From Pseudomonas oryzihabitans (GTDB lineage: Bacteria; Pseudomonadota; Gammaproteobacteria; Pseudomonadales; Pseudomonadaceae): 64,000 bases of DNA. The position numbers were made by a program, and so were the translations under genes. Each line of letters opens with the position of its first letter. Within the stretch, counting starts at the first letter, position 1. The notes below the pieces were generated by a model. That model was given only the letters and a program-made list of their open reading frames with translations, was not told where the DNA came from and made no database searches. Positions 18,446 to 28,161 of this stretch are shown here, piece after piece. The DNA is taken from positions 496,001 to 560,000 of the forward strand of contig NZ_VDND01000002.1 of assembly GCF_007665395.1 (NCBI RefSeq), written 5' to 3'.

Positions 18446-19099
18446 TCAAGGTGTGACCTGCCCCGACGCGGAGCCGTTCCCGGCCGGCGAGGAGCGGTCG
18501 GCGAAGGCGCCACTGGCCTGCAATTGCTTCAGCGCATCGCTCACCTGCCGGCTGAAGGTCTCTTCGATGGCCGCTCCCGCCGTATGGCTGGCGGCCAGGG
18601 GCAGGAACCAGATGCCCATCCAGGTGCGCACCGAGGCCGCGTTCTTCGCGCGCGCGGGGGGCTGACCACCAGGGGACAGCCACTCGGCGGTGAGCACGTA
18701 GTCGTCCTTCGCGGTACCCGGTACCAGGAAGAAGGTCGCGCCGGTGATCAGGCCACTGGCGATGGCGGCGGCGTAGGAGGTGTCGTTGTAGAGCTTGAGG
18801 CGCAGCAGGGCGTCGTCGGGCTTGCCCGGCTCCGGCACCAGGGTGATGCGCTCGAAGAGGCCGGAGCGCTCCAGTACCTCGCGCAGCCGGGGCTTCAAGC
18901 CTTCGCGGGCGACGGCGATGGAGGTGGCGTCCTTGGCCTGGGCTTCGCCGCGGTAGAAGTTGAACTCCACCAGGACATTGGGGCGGTGTTGCTGGGCCTC
19001 CGGCGGGGCCCGGAAGGGCGTGGCCGGCAACTCGTCGCCGGGAAAGGCGGCACACCCGGCGAGCAGGGCCAGGCAGAACAGAGCGGCTAGTCTTTTCAC
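18446..19099 (-). CDS. uncharacterised outer-membrane-type lipoprotein
   Basis: 217-residue lipoprotein. A lipoprotein signal peptide starts MKRLAALFCLALLAGC with the lipobox LAGC, followed by Ala and Ala, so outer-membrane sorting is likely (no Asp at +2). The start at GTG 19099 has GAGG 8 bases upstream; GTG 19108 would overlap that ribosome-binding site. The mature part is mixed alpha/beta with a hydrophobic glycine-rich stretch (AAAIASGLITGATFFLVPG) that may insert in or contact membrane. I recognise no named family. Co-directional with the 49-residue gene downstream. Confidence 0.8.
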   Translation of the reverse strand: MKRLAALFCLALLAGCAAFPGDELPATPFRAPPEAQQHRPNVLVEFNFYRGEAQAKDATSIAVAREGLKPRLREVLERSGLFERITLVPEPGKPDDALLRLKLYNDTSYAAAIASGLITGATFFLVPGTAKDDYVLTAEWLSPGGQPPARAKNAASVRTWMGIWFLPLAASHTAGAAIEETFSRQVSDALKQLQASGAFADRSSPAGNGSASGQVTP

Positions 19100-19159
19100 G
19101 AAACGCACCTCATCCCTGGGTGACGATGGCGACCGGCAGCGCGGGGCTGACGTTCGAGC

Positions 19160-19187
19160 AAAAAAAAACCCAACCGAAGGGGTTGGG
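19160..19187 (-). terminator. rho-independent terminator after the cold-shock gene
   Basis: A CCCAACC/GGTTGGG stem with a 5-base loop, followed on the minus strand by a run of nine T (A-run 19160-19168). A short T-run on the other side makes it partly bidirectional. Confidence 0.88.
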
Positions 19188-19208
19188 CTTTTTCGAGAAG
19201 GCGGGTGA

Positions 19209-19418
19209 TTAGATCACCTGCACCTCATCGGCCTGCAGGCCTTTCTGGCCTTGCACGACCAGGAAGGAAACAGCCTGGCCTTCTTGCAGGCTCTTGAAGC
19301 CGTTACCCTGGATGGAGCGGTAGTGAACGAATACGTCCGGGCCGCTCTGGGGGGTGATGAAGCCGAAGCCTTTCTCGTCGTTGAACCACTTGACGGTGCC
19401 AGTTTGGCGAGTAGACAT
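19209..19418 (-). CDS. cold-shock (Csp) RNA/DNA-binding protein
   Basis: 69-residue single cold-shock domain that binds single-stranded nucleic acid. RNP1 KGFGFI and RNP2 VFVHY are intact, followed by the usual [14 protein letters not shown] end. ATG 19418 is preceded by AAGGAG. More than 130 bases of the upstream minus-strand sequence are open and gene-free, compatible with the long structured 5' leader of csp mRNAs. The 256 bases between this gene and the S1 protein at 19675 hold both promoters. Whether it is cold-induced or constitutive cannot be told. Confidence 0.95.
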   Translation of the reverse strand: MSTRQTGTVKWFNDEKGFGFITPQSGPDVFVHYRSIQGNGFKSLQEGQAVSFLVVQGQKGLQADEVQVI

Positions 19419-19674
19419 GGATTTCTCCTTGAACAAAGTTGGACAACGGCACTGGACCGCCCAGGCCGCGACTGAGTGCAAAGAGTCAAAGAACCGAGCC
19501 GTAAAGTGGATCGAGACGAACCAGGTCGATTTTCGGTACACGAGCAACACAGTGCGGGCACTCTAACCCTTTCCGTGACCCTGTGCGACTGTTTTTACGG
19601 TGAATTTTTGCTATCAAGACAGCGACTTTGATGGGCGCGGTAAAATGGTCAGCTTTCTACAGGAGTCTGCCTTC

Positions 19675-20526
19675 ATGGCCTTGTTGGGTCGCTTCAACAG
19701 CTTGCAAATTCTGCGTAATACGCCCATCGGTCTGTTCCTCGATGCCGGCAGCGATGGCGAGGTCTTGCTGCCCCGTCGCTATGCCCCGCGCGACGAGTCC
19801 TGCGCCGAGGGCGAGTGGCTCAATGTCTTTCTCTATCTGGACAGCGAAGACCGCCTGATCGCCACCACCGAGAAGCCGCGGGTGCAGGTCGGCGGCTTCG
19901 CCAGCCTGCGGGTGGTCGAGGTCGGTCGCGTGGGGATCTTCCTTGACTGGGGTCTGCCCAAGGACCTGCTGCTGCCGCACTCCGAAGAGAAGCGGCCGCT
20001 GCAGGTGGGCGACCACTGCGTGGTGCACGTGCACCTGGATGCCCGTACCCGGCGGATCGTCGCCACCGCGCGGCTGGATCGCTACCTGGACCGCGAGCCA
20101 CCGCGCTACAAGGCTGGCCAGCCGGTGCCCCTGCTGGTGGTCGAGCAGACCGACCTGGGCTACAAGGTGATCGTCGACAACAAGCACTGGGGGCTGGTGC
20201 ACCGCAACGAAGCCTTCAAACCGCTACGGCCGGGTCAGCGTGAGCGCGGCTTCATCCGCGAGGTGCGGGCCGATGGCAAGATCAGCCTGACGTTGCAACC
20301 CCAGGGGGCGGCGGCCGGGGCCGATCTGGCCGAGCAGATCCTTGGCCTGGCCAAGGCCCGCGGGGGCGTGCTGGAGGTGAGCGATGCCAGCCCGCCAGAG
20401 CTGATCCATCAGCTGTTCGGCGTGAGCAAGGGCAATTTCAAGAAGGCCATCGGCCATCTCTATCGCCAGGGGCGGATCGTCATCGAGGACGACCGGATTT
20501 CTGTACCCGAGGACGCCGCGGACTAG
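19675..20526 (+). CDS. CvfB/YitL-like S1 RNA-binding protein
   Basis: 283-residue protein of the CvfB family: consecutive S1-like OB folds (for example [28 protein letters not shown] and a second round [20 protein letters not shown]) followed by a C-terminal winged-helix-like part ending [21 protein letters not shown]. CvfB binds RNA and affects virulence gene expression in staphylococci; in pseudomonads its role is not established. ATG 19675 follows AGGAG. The last 47 bases overlap tail-to-tail with the helicase gene on the other strand. Confidence 0.88.
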   Translation: MALLGRFNSLQILRNTPIGLFLDAGSDGEVLLPRRYAPRDESCAEGEWLNVFLYLDSEDRLIATTEKPRVQVGGFASLRVVEVGRVGIFLDWGLPKDLLLPHSEEKRPLQVGDHCVVHVHLDARTRRIVATARLDRYLDREPPRYKAGQPVPLLVVEQTDLGYKVIVDNKHWGLVHRNEAFKPLRPGQRERGFIREVRADGKISLTLQPQGAAAGADLAEQILGLAKARGGVLEVSDASPPELIHQLFGVSKGNFKKAIGHLYRQGRIVIEDDRISVPEDAAD

Positions 20527-23101
20527 CGCCGCGCCGCGGTGTCAGGTCGCTGTCGTGGCTGGGTTGCACCAGGGATTCGGGGTCGAAGGCCCGGGCGCGT
20601 TCGTCCGGGCCGGCTTCGCGTTCGAGGTCGCCGACCAGGCGGGTGATGCGATCCGCCAGCTTTTCCGAGCTCAGGCTTTCGCGCAGCCGCTCCACCATGA
20701 GCGGCAGGGCGAAGGGCGAGGGCCGTTCCAGCGCCACCAGGCGCAAGGGCAGGGCGCCAGTGCGCACCAGCGTCTGCTGGAGCCGATCCGCATCGAGTTC
20801 CTGGCGTAGCACCTCGGTCTGGGCCTGGCCGAGCAGCAGGTTGTCCGGATCGTACTGGCGAAAGACCTGGTAGAAGAGGCTGCTGCTGGCCTGGAGCTGG
20901 CGGTTGCTCTTGTGGGCACCGGGATAGCCGGAAAAGATCAGCCCGGAGATCCGCGCGATCTCGCGGAAGCGCCGCTGGGCGAGTTCGGCGGCATTGAGGC
21001 TGGCGAGGGTGTCGCTGACCAGGTCGGCGGTGCTGAACAGGCTGGCATCGAGCAGCTGCTCCCATTCCAAGCCGACCGGCGAGACCAGTTCCAGGCCATA
21101 GTCGTTGACGGCGATGGAAAAGGTGCAGGGGCGCCGTTGCGCCAGGCGCCAGGCCAGCAGGCTGGCCAGCCCGAGGTGGGCGTGGCGCCCGGCGAAGGGG
21201 TAGAGGAAGAGGTGCGAGCCCTCGCGGGATTCGAGGGTTTCGGCGAGCAGGTAGTGCGCACTGGGTAGCGCCGACCACTGGCGCTGGATATCCAGCAGTG
21301 GCTGCAGCAGGCGCAGTTCCGGACTCTCGTAGCGATTGGCCTCGGCGTCTTCGAGCAGTGCCAGGACATGCTTGGCGAGAGTGTCCGACAGCGGCATGCG
21401 GCTGCCGCTCCAGCGGGGGATGGCCGCCTTGCGCCCGCTGGCGCGACGCACGTAGACCGTCATGTTCTCCACCCGCACCAGCTCCAGGGTGCGGCCGGCG
21501 AAGAGGAAATGATCACCGGGCCGCAGGCGGGCGATGAAGCCTTCCTCGATATTGCCCAGGCGGTTGCCGCCGCCACCCTTGGACCAGAACTGCACGTTGA
21601 GGCTGGTTTCGCTGACGATGGTGCCGATACCCAGGCGATGCCGCTTGGCCAATTGCTTGTCGGGCACGCGCCAGATGCCCTCGGCATCCGGCTCGGCGCG
21701 GCGGTAGTCCGGGTAGGCGGACAGCGAAGCGCCCCCAGTGCGGACGAAGGCCAGGGCCCAGGCCCATTCGCCCTCGCTGAGGTCACGATAGGCCCAGGCG
21801 CTGCGGATCTCCGGCAACAGGTCGTCCGGCTGGAAGCCGCCGCCCAGGGCCACGGTCACCAGGTGCTGCACCAGCACGTCGAGGGGCTTGAGCGGGGCGC
21901 TGCGGGCTTCGATCTCGCCGGCGGCGATGGCGCGGCGGGTCGCGGCGGCATCCAGCAGGTCGAGGCTGTAGGTCGGTACCAGGGTGGCGCGGGAGGCGCG
22001 TCCGGGCGCGTGGCCGCTGCGGCCGGCGCGTTGCAGCAGGCGGGCGATGCTCTTCGGCGACCCTATCTGCAGCACCCGCTCCACCGGCAGGAAGTCCACC
22101 CCGAGATCCAGGCTGGAGGTGCAGATCACCGCCTTGAGCTGGCCGTCCTTCAGACCGGCTTCCACCCATTCGCGGGCCTGTTTCTCGATGGAGCCATGGT
22201 GCAGGGCGATCAGCCCGGCCCAGTCCGGACGCGCCTGCAGCAAGGCCTGGTACCAGAGCTCGGTCTGGGCGCGGGTGTTGGTGAAGACCAGGGTGGTGGG
22301 GCTGTCTTCCAGTTCGCGGATCACCTGCTGCAGCAGGCGCATGCCGAGATGGCCGGCCCAGGCGAAGCGCTCGACCCCGCCCTCGGGCAACAGGGTATCC
22401 ACCTGCAGCCGCTTGTCCTGGCGGCCTTGCACCAGGTGCCCCGGGCCACCTGCCAGGAGCACGTCCAGCGCGTGGGCCTGGTTGCCCAGGGTCGCCGACA
22501 GGCCCCAGGTCTGCAGGCCCGGATTCCAGCGGCGCAGACGGGCCAGGGCCAGCTGCGTCTGGGTGCCGCGCTTGTTGCCGAGCAACTCGTGCCATTCATC
22601 GATGACCACCAGGCGGATGCTGCCCAGGGCCTCCTCGGCATCCTCGCGCGACAGCAGCAGCGAGAGACTCTCCGGCGTGGTCACCAGGGCGGTCGGCAGG
22701 CGGCGATTCTGCTTGGCCCGGTCACTGCTGCTGGTGTCGCCGGTACGCAGGCCGAGGGTCCACTCCAGCTCCTGGTCGAGGACCGGACGCTCCAGGGCGC
22801 GCAGCGTATCCGCCGCCAGGGCGCGCATGGGGGTCAGCCAGAGTACGGTGAGCGGCGGCGGTGCCTGCTTGCGCTTGCTGGGCAGCCCCTTGGCGGTGAT
22901 CGGCTTGGGCGCGACGAAGGCATCCAGGGCGGCGAGCCAGACCGCATAGGTCTTGCCCGAGCCGGTGGTGGCGTGCAGCAGCCCGGACTCGCCGGCGGCG
23001 ATGGCCTGGGCCACCTCGCGCTGGAAGGGAAAGGCCTTCCAGCCCTGGGCGGCGAGCCAGCGACTGCCGGGGCCTTTGCGCGTTCGCGGAGCGGTGGCCA
23101 T
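20480..23101 (-). CDS. ligase-associated-type DEXH-box helicase (Lhr-like)
   Basis: 873-residue SF2 helicase. Walker A ATTGSGKT (44-51), the DEXH box (IDEWHELLG), SATLG, and the motif V/VI region [32 protein letters not shown] are all intact, followed by the Lhr-type C-terminal WH and core region. The family usually sits with an ATP-dependent DNA ligase, a metallo-beta-lactamase exonuclease and a phosphoesterase; none is in this window. Instead the gene starts 9 bases after dgt ends, suggesting co-transcription. Its 3' end overlaps the CvfB-like gene by 47 bases. A nucleic-acid repair role is expected from the family. Confidence 0.88.
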   Translation of the reverse strand: MATAPRTRKGPGSRWLAAQGWKAFPFQREVAQAIAAGESGLLHATTGSGKTYAVWLAALDAFVAPKPITAKGLPSKRKQAPPPLTVLWLTPMRALAADTLRALERPVLDQELEWTLGLRTGDTSSSDRAKQNRRLPTALVTTPESLSLLLSREDAEEALGSIRLVVIDEWHELLGNKRGTQTQLALARLRRWNPGLQTWGLSATLGNQAHALDVLLAGGPGHLVQGRQDKRLQVDTLLPEGGVERFAWAGHLGMRLLQQVIRELEDSPTTLVFTNTRAQTELWYQALLQARPDWAGLIALHHGSIEKQAREWVEAGLKDGQLKAVICTSSLDLGVDFLPVERVLQIGSPKSIARLLQRAGRSGHAPGRASRATLVPTYSLDLLDAAATRRAIAAGEIEARSAPLKPLDVLVQHLVTVALGGGFQPDDLLPEIRSAWAYRDLSEGEWAWALAFVRTGGASLSAYPDYRRAEPDAEGIWRVPDKQLAKRHRLGIGTIVSETSLNVQFWSKGGGGNRLGNIEEGFIARLRPGDHFLFAGRTLELVRVENMTVYVRRASGRKAAIPRWSGSRMPLSDTLAKHVLALLEDAEANRYESPELRLLQPLLDIQRQWSALPSAHYLLAETLESREGSHLFLYPFAGRHAHLGLASLLAWRLAQRRPCTFSIAVNDYGLELVSPVGLEWEQLLDASLFSTADLVSDTLASLNAAELAQRRFREIARISGLIFSGYPGAHKSNRQLQASSSLFYQVFRQYDPDNLLLGQAQTEVLRQELDADRLQQTLVRTGALPLRLVALERPSPFALPLMVERLRESLSSEKLADRITRLVGDLEREAGPDERARAFDPESLVQPSHDSDLTPRRGASPRRPRVQKSGRPR

Positions 23102-23110
23102 CTGCGCTCC

Positions 23111-24448
23111 TCAGACCGGGCTCGAACGCCCGGTCATCTCGGCCGCCATGGCGGTGGCGTAGCTGTCGGTCATGCCGGCGATGAAGTCGATCACCCGCAT
23201 GAAGGCCTGGTGCAGCGTCCAGGACGGATCCGGCGCGCTGTTGCCGAGCAGGTCGAGGATCCGCCGGCTCTTGAACGAGGGCTCGCGGCCACGGTGCTGT
23301 TCCAGGGCCGCGCCGCAGAAGGCGTTGAGCAGGATCTCGAGGGTGGTGTAGGCACCGATCTCGTGCAGGGTCTTGCGCTTGTCGTGGAAGATCTTCTCCC
23401 GCGCCAGGGCCTTGGCCCGCTGCACGCAGAGCTTGGCCGGACCGGCCATGTGCTCGACCAGGTCGTCGCCCAGGGTGCCGGCGAGCAGGGCGTCCTGCTG
23501 GTCGACGAAGGCACGGGCGGTGGCGTTGGTCAGGTGCTCGATGGCCTTGCCGCGCAGGATGGCCAGCTTGCGCCGGCGCGAATCCTTGGGGCCCAGTTGC
23601 CGATAGGTTTCCGGCAGGTCGTCGCCGACCAGGCCCAGCAGCAGCGCCTCGACCTCGGCGTAGTCCAGCAACTCCATCTCCAGGCCGTCTTCCAGGTCGA
23701 TGAGGCCGTAGCAGATGTCGTCGGCGGCCTCCATCAGATAGACCAGCGGATGGCGGGCCCAGCGCTCGGGACCGAGCAGCGGTAACTCGAGCTTCTCGGC
23801 GATCTGTTCCAGCAGTGGCAGCTCGCTCTGGTAGCAGCCGAACTTGTGCTTCTTGTAGCCCGGCGCCGCCGCATAGCGCGAGGTCCAGGGATACTTGAGG
23901 TAGGTGCCGAGGGTGGCGTAGGTGAGGCGGGTGCCGCCGTCGAACTGGTGGTACTCCAGCTGGGTGAGCACCCGGAAACCCTGGGCGTTGCCTTCGAAGT
24001 GCAGGAAGTCCTGGCGCTCCGGCTCGCTCATGTCGTCCAGCCAGCCGCGGCCGGCGGCCTGAGTGAACCAGTAGCGGATGGCGTCTTCGCCGGAGTGGCC
24101 GAAGGGCGGGTTGCCGATGTCGTGGGCCAGGCAGGCGGACTGCACCACCATGCCGAGGTCGCTCGGGCCGCACCAGTCGGGCAGGGCGCCCCTCAGGCTC
24201 TCGCCCACCCGCATGCCCAGGGAGCGACCGACGCAGCTGACCTCCAGGCTATGGGTCAGACGGGTGTGGATGTGGTCGTTGCTGGTGACGGGATGCACCT
24301 GGGTCTTGCGGCCCAGCCGGCGGAAGGCGCCGGAGAAGATGATGCGGTCGTGGTCCTTGTGAAAGGGGCTGCGCCCCAGTTCATCCGGGCTGTGCAGGGG
24401 TTTGCCCAGCCGTTCGCGGATAAGAAGTGTCTGCCAGTCCAAGGCCAT
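23111..24448 (-). CDS. dgt: deoxyguanosinetriphosphate triphosphohydrolase-like protein
   Basis: 445-residue HD-domain dNTPase that would hydrolyse dGTP (or other dNTPs) to the nucleoside and triphosphate. The metal ligands are visible as H66 (RLTHSLEV) and H109-D110 ([17 protein letters not shown]), with a later Asp in [12 protein letters not shown]. The N-terminal [12 protein letters not shown] belongs to the dGTPase family. It is immediately upstream (9 bases) of the DEXH helicase in the same direction, a nucleotide-pool/repair pairing. Confidence 0.93.
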   Translation of the reverse strand: MALDWQTLLIRERLGKPLHSPDELGRSPFHKDHDRIIFSGAFRRLGRKTQVHPVTSNDHIHTRLTHSLEVSCVGRSLGMRVGESLRGALPDWCGPSDLGMVVQSACLAHDIGNPPFGHSGEDAIRYWFTQAAGRGWLDDMSEPERQDFLHFEGNAQGFRVLTQLEYHQFDGGTRLTYATLGTYLKYPWTSRYAAAPGYKKHKFGCYQSELPLLEQIAEKLELPLLGPERWARHPLVYLMEAADDICYGLIDLEDGLEMELLDYAEVEALLLGLVGDDLPETYRQLGPKDSRRRKLAILRGKAIEHLTNATARAFVDQQDALLAGTLGDDLVEHMAGPAKLCVQRAKALAREKIFHDKRKTLHEIGAYTTLEILLNAFCGAALEQHRGREPSFKSRRILDLLGNSAPDPSWTLHQAFMRVIDFIAGMTDSYATAMAAEMTGRSSPV

Positions 24449-24536
24449 CCTCGAGCGATCATCGATAAGGGGAGCGCCGCGGGTCGAACGGCGGCGCCTC
24501 TGCGTTCTGACCTCGGCAACATACGATCATCACCCC

Positions 24537-25715
24537 TTACTTGGCAAAGCCCGGCAGTTGGCTGGCGTCGAGGTCGATCAACAGCAGGCGCTGGCCGCTT
24601 TCGAGGAACTGGCTGGCGGTCAGGCAATACTGGTTGGTGGTGGCGTCGCGGTACACCGAGGAAAGCGCCAGCCGGCGCTCGTTCCAGCCCTCCGCCAGCA
24701 GGGCGTAGAAGTAGGGCCGCCAGGACCAGTTGTGGTTGAGATAACGGCGATTCTCCCGCCAGAACATGCCATTCCACTCCAGGTTAGGGGTGATCTGGGT
24801 GCCGGCACGGTCGCACTGGTAGATGCGCAGCAGACCGGGAAAGGCCTGGGGATCGGGGAGGGCGCTCAGCGGGCCGCCCTGTTCCGCCCATGGCTTGAGC
24901 CGGGTGACGAATTCGGCCAGCCGCTGGCGCAGCTCCAGCAAGCGCGTCTGCTGGGCCAGCTTGCCATCGACGAAACGGGTGCGCAGGGCGGCGAAGCGCG
25001 CCTGGTGCCGATCGCTGGCGTCGAGGTCATAGGTGGCCTGGGCGAACAGGAAGCCTTGCACGTAGCGCGCCCCGCATTCCAGGGCAAAATCGAGCTCGGT
25101 CTCGGTCTCGACCCCTTCGGCGATCAGCCAGCACCCGGTCTTTTCCGCCATCTGCGCCAGGGCCTTGACCGCCTCGCCGCGGGTGCCGCCGCGAGCGGCG
25201 TCCTGGAACAGGCGCATGTCCAGCTTGAGGATGTCCGGCTGCAGGTCCAGTACCCGGTCGAGCTGGGAATAGCCGGAGCCGAAGTCATCGATGGCGATGC
25301 GGATGCCCTTCTCCCGATAGCGGGCCACGGCCTCGGCCAGACGGGGCAGGTCGCCGGCCGCCTCGGTGATCTCGTAGACCACGCGGGTCGGGGCGATCCC
25401 GGACCTTTCCAGCTGAAGCAGGCTGGGCAGGGTGGCGCCGCTTTCCAGCTGGGTGATCCAGCGTGGCGACAGGTTGAGACTGAGGAACCAGTCGTCCGGC
25501 GCCGCCGCGAAGCGCTGTAGCGCGTTGTCTCTCAGGGTGCGGTCGAGGTGCAGCAGGTCGGCGGTGGAGGTGTGCGGATCGGCGAACAGGGGGCCGACCG
25601 AGCGGTAGCTGCCATCGTCCTGGCGCAGGCGGCCGAGGGCCTCGACACCGGCGATGCGCCCGGTCGCGGTATCGATGAAGGGTTGGAAGAAGGCAACGGG
25701 CTGGCCTTGGAGCAC
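24537..25715 (-). CDS. EAL-domain c-di-GMP phosphodiesterase with YkuI_C-like sensor
   Basis: 392 residues with no membrane helix. The N-terminal EAL domain (about 1-245) retains EALGRL, NLSPRW, EITE, DDFGSGYS, KLDM and AEGVETE, so hydrolysis of c-di-GMP is expected. A helical linker leads to a C-terminal domain (about 260-392) resembling the PAS/PDC-like YkuI_C region. No GGDEF domain is present. It starts at GTG 25715 with AAGGA upstream. It appears monocistronic, facing away from dgt by 88 bases. Confidence 0.85.
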   Translation of the reverse strand: MLQGQPVAFFQPFIDTATGRIAGVEALGRLRQDDGSYRSVGPLFADPHTSTADLLHLDRTLRDNALQRFAAAPDDWFLSLNLSPRWITQLESGATLPSLLQLERSGIAPTRVVYEITEAAGDLPRLAEAVARYREKGIRIAIDDFGSGYSQLDRVLDLQPDILKLDMRLFQDAARGGTRGEAVKALAQMAEKTGCWLIAEGVETETELDFALECGARYVQGFLFAQATYDLDASDRHQARFAALRTRFVDGKLAQQTRLLELRQRLAEFVTRLKPWAEQGGPLSALPDPQAFPGLLRIYQCDRAGTQITPNLEWNGMFWRENRRYLNHNWSWRPYFYALLAEGWNERRLALSSVYRDATTNQYCLTASQFLESGQRLLLIDLDASQLPGFAK

Positions 25716-25792
25716 GAGCTGATCCTTATCAGGGGCAACGCTGGATGCGAGCGCAAGGACTCAAGCCATGCGATAAGGGTGCCAGATAAGGC

Positions 25793-25814
25793 AACGGCTC
25801 CCTGGGGAGCCGTT
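25793..25814 (-). terminator. hairpin after the yqjDE-like operon
   Basis: A perfect 10-bp inverted repeat AACGGCTCCC/GGGAGCCGTT with a 2-base loop, 10 bases beyond the stop at 25825. The following minus-strand sequence has only a weak T stretch. Confidence 0.5.
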
Positions 25815-25824
25815 GGTCTCGGGT

Positions 25825-26172
25825 CTAGCGGGGTGGCGGCAGCGGATGCTCCGCCTGCTGCTGTTCGCGATGGCGGTTCTGCAGGCGATTGACCAGCGGG
25901 TAGAGCGCGAGGCCGATGCGCGCCAGTCGCCCTACGGCACCCAGGCGCTTGCCGAACAGCGACAGGAACACCGTGGCGCCCAGCATCAGCGGCTTCTTCG
26001 CCGAGCTGGCGACCTTGCCCTTGTTGGGCCTGACCAGGTCACCGATGAGGCTGATGGGGTTGTGCAGGGGCTGGGCGTTGTAGATGAGCTGCTGGCGATA
26101 CATCTCCATGCGCAGCCGAACCAGTTCCTTGCGCTTTTCACGGGTGGTGGCGGAGGTCAGCGGCTGGCTCAT
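25825..26172 (-). CDS. YqjK-like small protein, third gene of a yqjDE operon
   Basis: 115-residue basic protein from ATG 26172 (MSQPLTSATTREKRKELVRLRME), with an amphipathic N-terminal helix and a central hydrophobic part (LMLGATVFLSLFG) that may associate with the membrane. Its start overlaps the yqjE-like stop (ATGA), so translation is coupled. By position it corresponds to YqjK in the enterobacterial yqjD–yqjE–yqjK cluster. Sequence similarity to YqjK itself is not something I can confirm by eye. Function unknown. Confidence 0.75.
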   Translation of the reverse strand: MSQPLTSATTREKRKELVRLRMEMYRQQLIYNAQPLHNPISLIGDLVRPNKGKVASSAKKPLMLGATVFLSLFGKRLGAVGRLARIGLALYPLVNRLQNRHREQQQAEHPLPPPR

Positions 26173-26561
26173 GGCAGAAGGCGCTCCCGGTTGCGGTTGA
26201 GTTCTTCCAGGGTGGCATGGAAGGGCGCTGCGCCCTTGACCAGGCTCAGGGCCCGCAGGATGCAGATGATCAGGGCCACGGCATAGAAGCCGCACAGCGA
26301 CAGGGTCGCGGTCATGCGGTAGGTGTCCCAGAAGGCGATGATGATCGCCGCCGACACGCCAACCAGCACCAGCAGACCGAAGATCAGGCTCAGACCGGTA
26401 AAGAGGAACAGCTGGAAGGTACGCACCTTCTCTTCCTGAACCTCGATGCCCAGCAACTCGAGATGGCTCTGCAGCAGCCCTACCACAGCGCCGGCGAGGC
26501 GCTTGACCGAAGGCTTGGGTGCCTCGTCCGGCAGCTCGCGTGGAGGTGAGGAGGTGTCCAT
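26169..26561 (-). CDS. YqjE-like (phage-holin-superfamily III) membrane protein
   Basis: 130-residue protein with a hydrophilic N-terminus, then two hydrophobic segments (about 55-77 and 85-108; LFLFTGLSLIFGLLVLVGVSAAII and SLCGFYAVALIICIL). This is the YqjE/PF07332 layout. Despite the holin-superfamily name, the setting in a yqjD–yqjE–yqjK-type operon shows a housekeeping membrane protein rather than prophage. It lies 15 bases after the DUF883 gene and overlaps the next gene by 4 bases. Confidence 0.85.
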   Translation of the reverse strand: MDTSSPPRELPDEAPKPSVKRLAGAVVGLLQSHLELLGIEVQEEKVRTFQLFLFTGLSLIFGLLVLVGVSAAIIIAFWDTYRMTATLSLCGFYAVALIICILRALSLVKGAAPFHATLEELNRNRERLLP

Positions 26562-26576
26562 GGCGTTCCCCCAGGC

Positions 26577-26972
26577 TTAGCGGCGCGAGGCCAGCAGGCC
26601 GATCAGGAAGCCGACGCCCGCGGCGATGCCCAGGGCCTTGAAGGGATTGTCGACCACGTATTCCTCGGTGGTCTCCTTGGCGGCGACACCCTGGCGATAC
26701 AGGTCGCCCTGCTTGTCCTTGAGGACTTCGCGGGAGCGCTCCAGGCTGGAGCTCAGCTTGGCACGCAGCTCGTCCGCCTGTTCCCCGGCCACGCTCGCGG
26801 TGTGCTTGAGCAACTGCTCGGCATCGGCCAGCAGGGTGTGGAATTCGTCGGTCAGCGCCTGCTCGGCTTCGCCCAGATGACGACGAACCCGCTCGGCATT
26901 CTGCTTATGGGCCTGCTCATCGATCCCGCTGGCAAGCTCGTCTTTGATCACGGGAGAGATTTTGTCGGTCAT
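26577..26972 (-). CDS. DUF883 (ElaB/YqjD-like) membrane-anchored protein
   Basis: 131 residues. A long charged, mostly helical N-terminal part (about 10-105) is followed by the C-terminal anchor NPFKALGIAAGVGFLIGLLASRR typical of ElaB/YqjD/YgaM. E. coli YqjD ties inactive ribosomes to the inner membrane in stationary phase; the same role here is inferred. ATG 26972 is preceded by AGGAG and was preferred over 27116, which would add 48 poorly supported residues. First gene of the three-gene operon. Confidence 0.88.
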   Translation of the reverse strand: MTDKISPVIKDELASGIDEQAHKQNAERVRRHLGEAEQALTDEFHTLLADAEQLLKHTASVAGEQADELRAKLSSSLERSREVLKDKQGDLYRQGVAAKETTEEYVVDNPFKALGIAAGVGFLIGLLASRR

Positions 26973-27303
26973 GGCGCGCTCCTGATAGGCGATGGGTATC
27001 CGTTTCAGGCCTTTCGAGTGAGGGCTCGGAGCAAAGGTTCCGCATTGTGACGCAGTCCTCGCCCGCTCTGGCAAAGCCGTCAACGACAGCCGAACGGCCA
27101 GGCGCTGGCGAGCCAACCGGCGAATTTCCCCGGGCGGAAAGTTCCGCGGCTATTGCCATTAACGGCGCTGGATCACAAAACGGCGCACTAGCGCCAACGG
27201 TCGTCTTATTCAAGTAGTGGCCTAGAACTTTGCTGTTTCTATCACTGTCAGTTGCGTCGTATTTGATCATCCATGCACTTCTAGACAAATAAGAGGGGGA
27301 AGA
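26973..27303. other. gene-free divergent region between the yqjD-like gene and a DUF3509 gene
   Basis: 331 bases without a supported gene. The half next to 27304 is AT-rich (for example GTCGTATTTGATCATC) and must hold the promoter of the DUF3509 gene, which has AGAGGGGGA just before its ATG. No strong consensus promoter, hairpin or repeat is evident. Confidence 0.5.
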
Positions 27304-27591
27304 ATGGAAAACGCCATAGATAGACTGACTGCCGCTTTCAGTACTTATAAATGCTCGGTCACGGCGCCTCGCCCTGACGGTAGTATCGTGCTGACGGTGC
27401 AGGATCAGCAGTGTGACGACGCACGGGTGAATCGGGTGGTCAGTGCCCGTCAGCTCGGCGAAAGCCAACTGCTGAAGACCGTGATCGACGAAGTCCGCAA
27501 GGACGTGTCGCTGCGAGCCGGGGCGCTGGCGCCGCAATCGATGGCCGTTCTGCGCGCCACGGGCGCCAACATGCTGAGATATTCCGAGTAA
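27304..27591 (+). CDS. DUF3509 small protein
   Basis: 95-residue soluble protein. The layout MENAIDRLTAAFSTYKCSVT, then a DGSIVLTV strand and a VVSARQLGESQLLKTVIDEVR helix matches the DUF3509 family, which I know mainly from Pseudomonas. Its function is unknown. A second member is encoded nearby on the other strand (28162-28443). A strong GAGGGGGA ribosome-binding site precedes the ATG. Confidence 0.82.
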   Translation: MENAIDRLTAAFSTYKCSVTAPRPDGSIVLTVQDQQCDDARVNRVVSARQLGESQLLKTVIDEVRKDVSLRAGALAPQSMAVLRATGANMLRYSE

Positions 27592-27717
27592 GGCAGTAGC
27601 GGTAACAGACTTCAGCTCGAGACTTGCAGTACGGATGCGCCCGCATTCGTTGGTCTCGAACGTTGAAGATTAAAAGAATACAAACAAGCGTTTAGCGGTT
27701 ACTTCCCAGGCGATCTG

Positions 27718-28143
27718 CTAGCTCTTGCACTTGAGCAGCCGACAACCCGCACAGGGCAATTCGGTAGCCGGCAGGGCGTACATCGGACACGCCACGTCCA
27801 CCACGCCCCAGGACGGAAAGCCCAGGCCAGCCTGCACGGCCGCCTGCCGCGCACTGGCGATGACCCCATTGAGCAGTTCCTCTTCCCGGTACAGTGCCTG
27901 GCGCAAGGCCGGCGAGCGGTAGAGGATGCGTCCGCATCTATCCAGCAGGCTGAAGGAAAAACGCCCGGTACGGTCCGGCAGCGTGGGCCAGACCTTGAGC
28001 GGTGCCAACTGCTCGTCGAGGCGTGCACAGGTCAGTTGGTACAGGGAGCTGCCGACGCTCTCACCGGCCATGGCCGCTGTCACGTCATCGAAGCGGGCGA
28101 CGGAACTCGCGGTCAGTGCGAGACTGCTGGTCATGCCTTCCAT
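27718..28143 (-). CDS. uncharacterised 141-aa protein with a C-terminal CxxC...C
   Basis: I recognise no family. It has 141 residues, no signal peptide and no membrane helix. It has two strand-rich stretches (GRFSFSLLDRCGRILYRS and SWGVVDVACPMYALPA) and the Cys-rich end PCAGCRLLKCKS, which could bind a metal or be redox-active. ATG 28143 follows AGGAG; a second ATG lies 9 bases on. The gene starts 18 bases after a DUF3509 gene ends, so the two are probably one transcript. Confidence 0.7.
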   Translation of the reverse strand: MEGMTSSLALTASSVARFDDVTAAMAGESVGSSLYQLTCARLDEQLAPLKVWPTLPDRTGRFSFSLLDRCGRILYRSPALRQALYREEELLNGVIASARQAAVQAGLGFPSWGVVDVACPMYALPATELPCAGCRLLKCKS

Positions 28144-28161
28144 GGGATGTCTGCTCCTGGC

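Noticed and set aside
19600..19674. Extended N-terminus of the CvfB-like protein
   Set aside because: ATG 19675 has AGGAG at good spacing and gives the family start; the upstream codons have no ribosome-binding site.
21368..23785. An 805-codon plus-strand frame opposite the helicase and dgt
   Set aside because: Antisense shadow of two well-supported genes, with low-complexity Gly/Gln/Ala translation and no recognisable domain.
26169..26561. Phage holin or prophage remnant
   Set aside because: The holin-superfamily match is the YqjE family in a yqjDE-type operon; no other phage gene is near.
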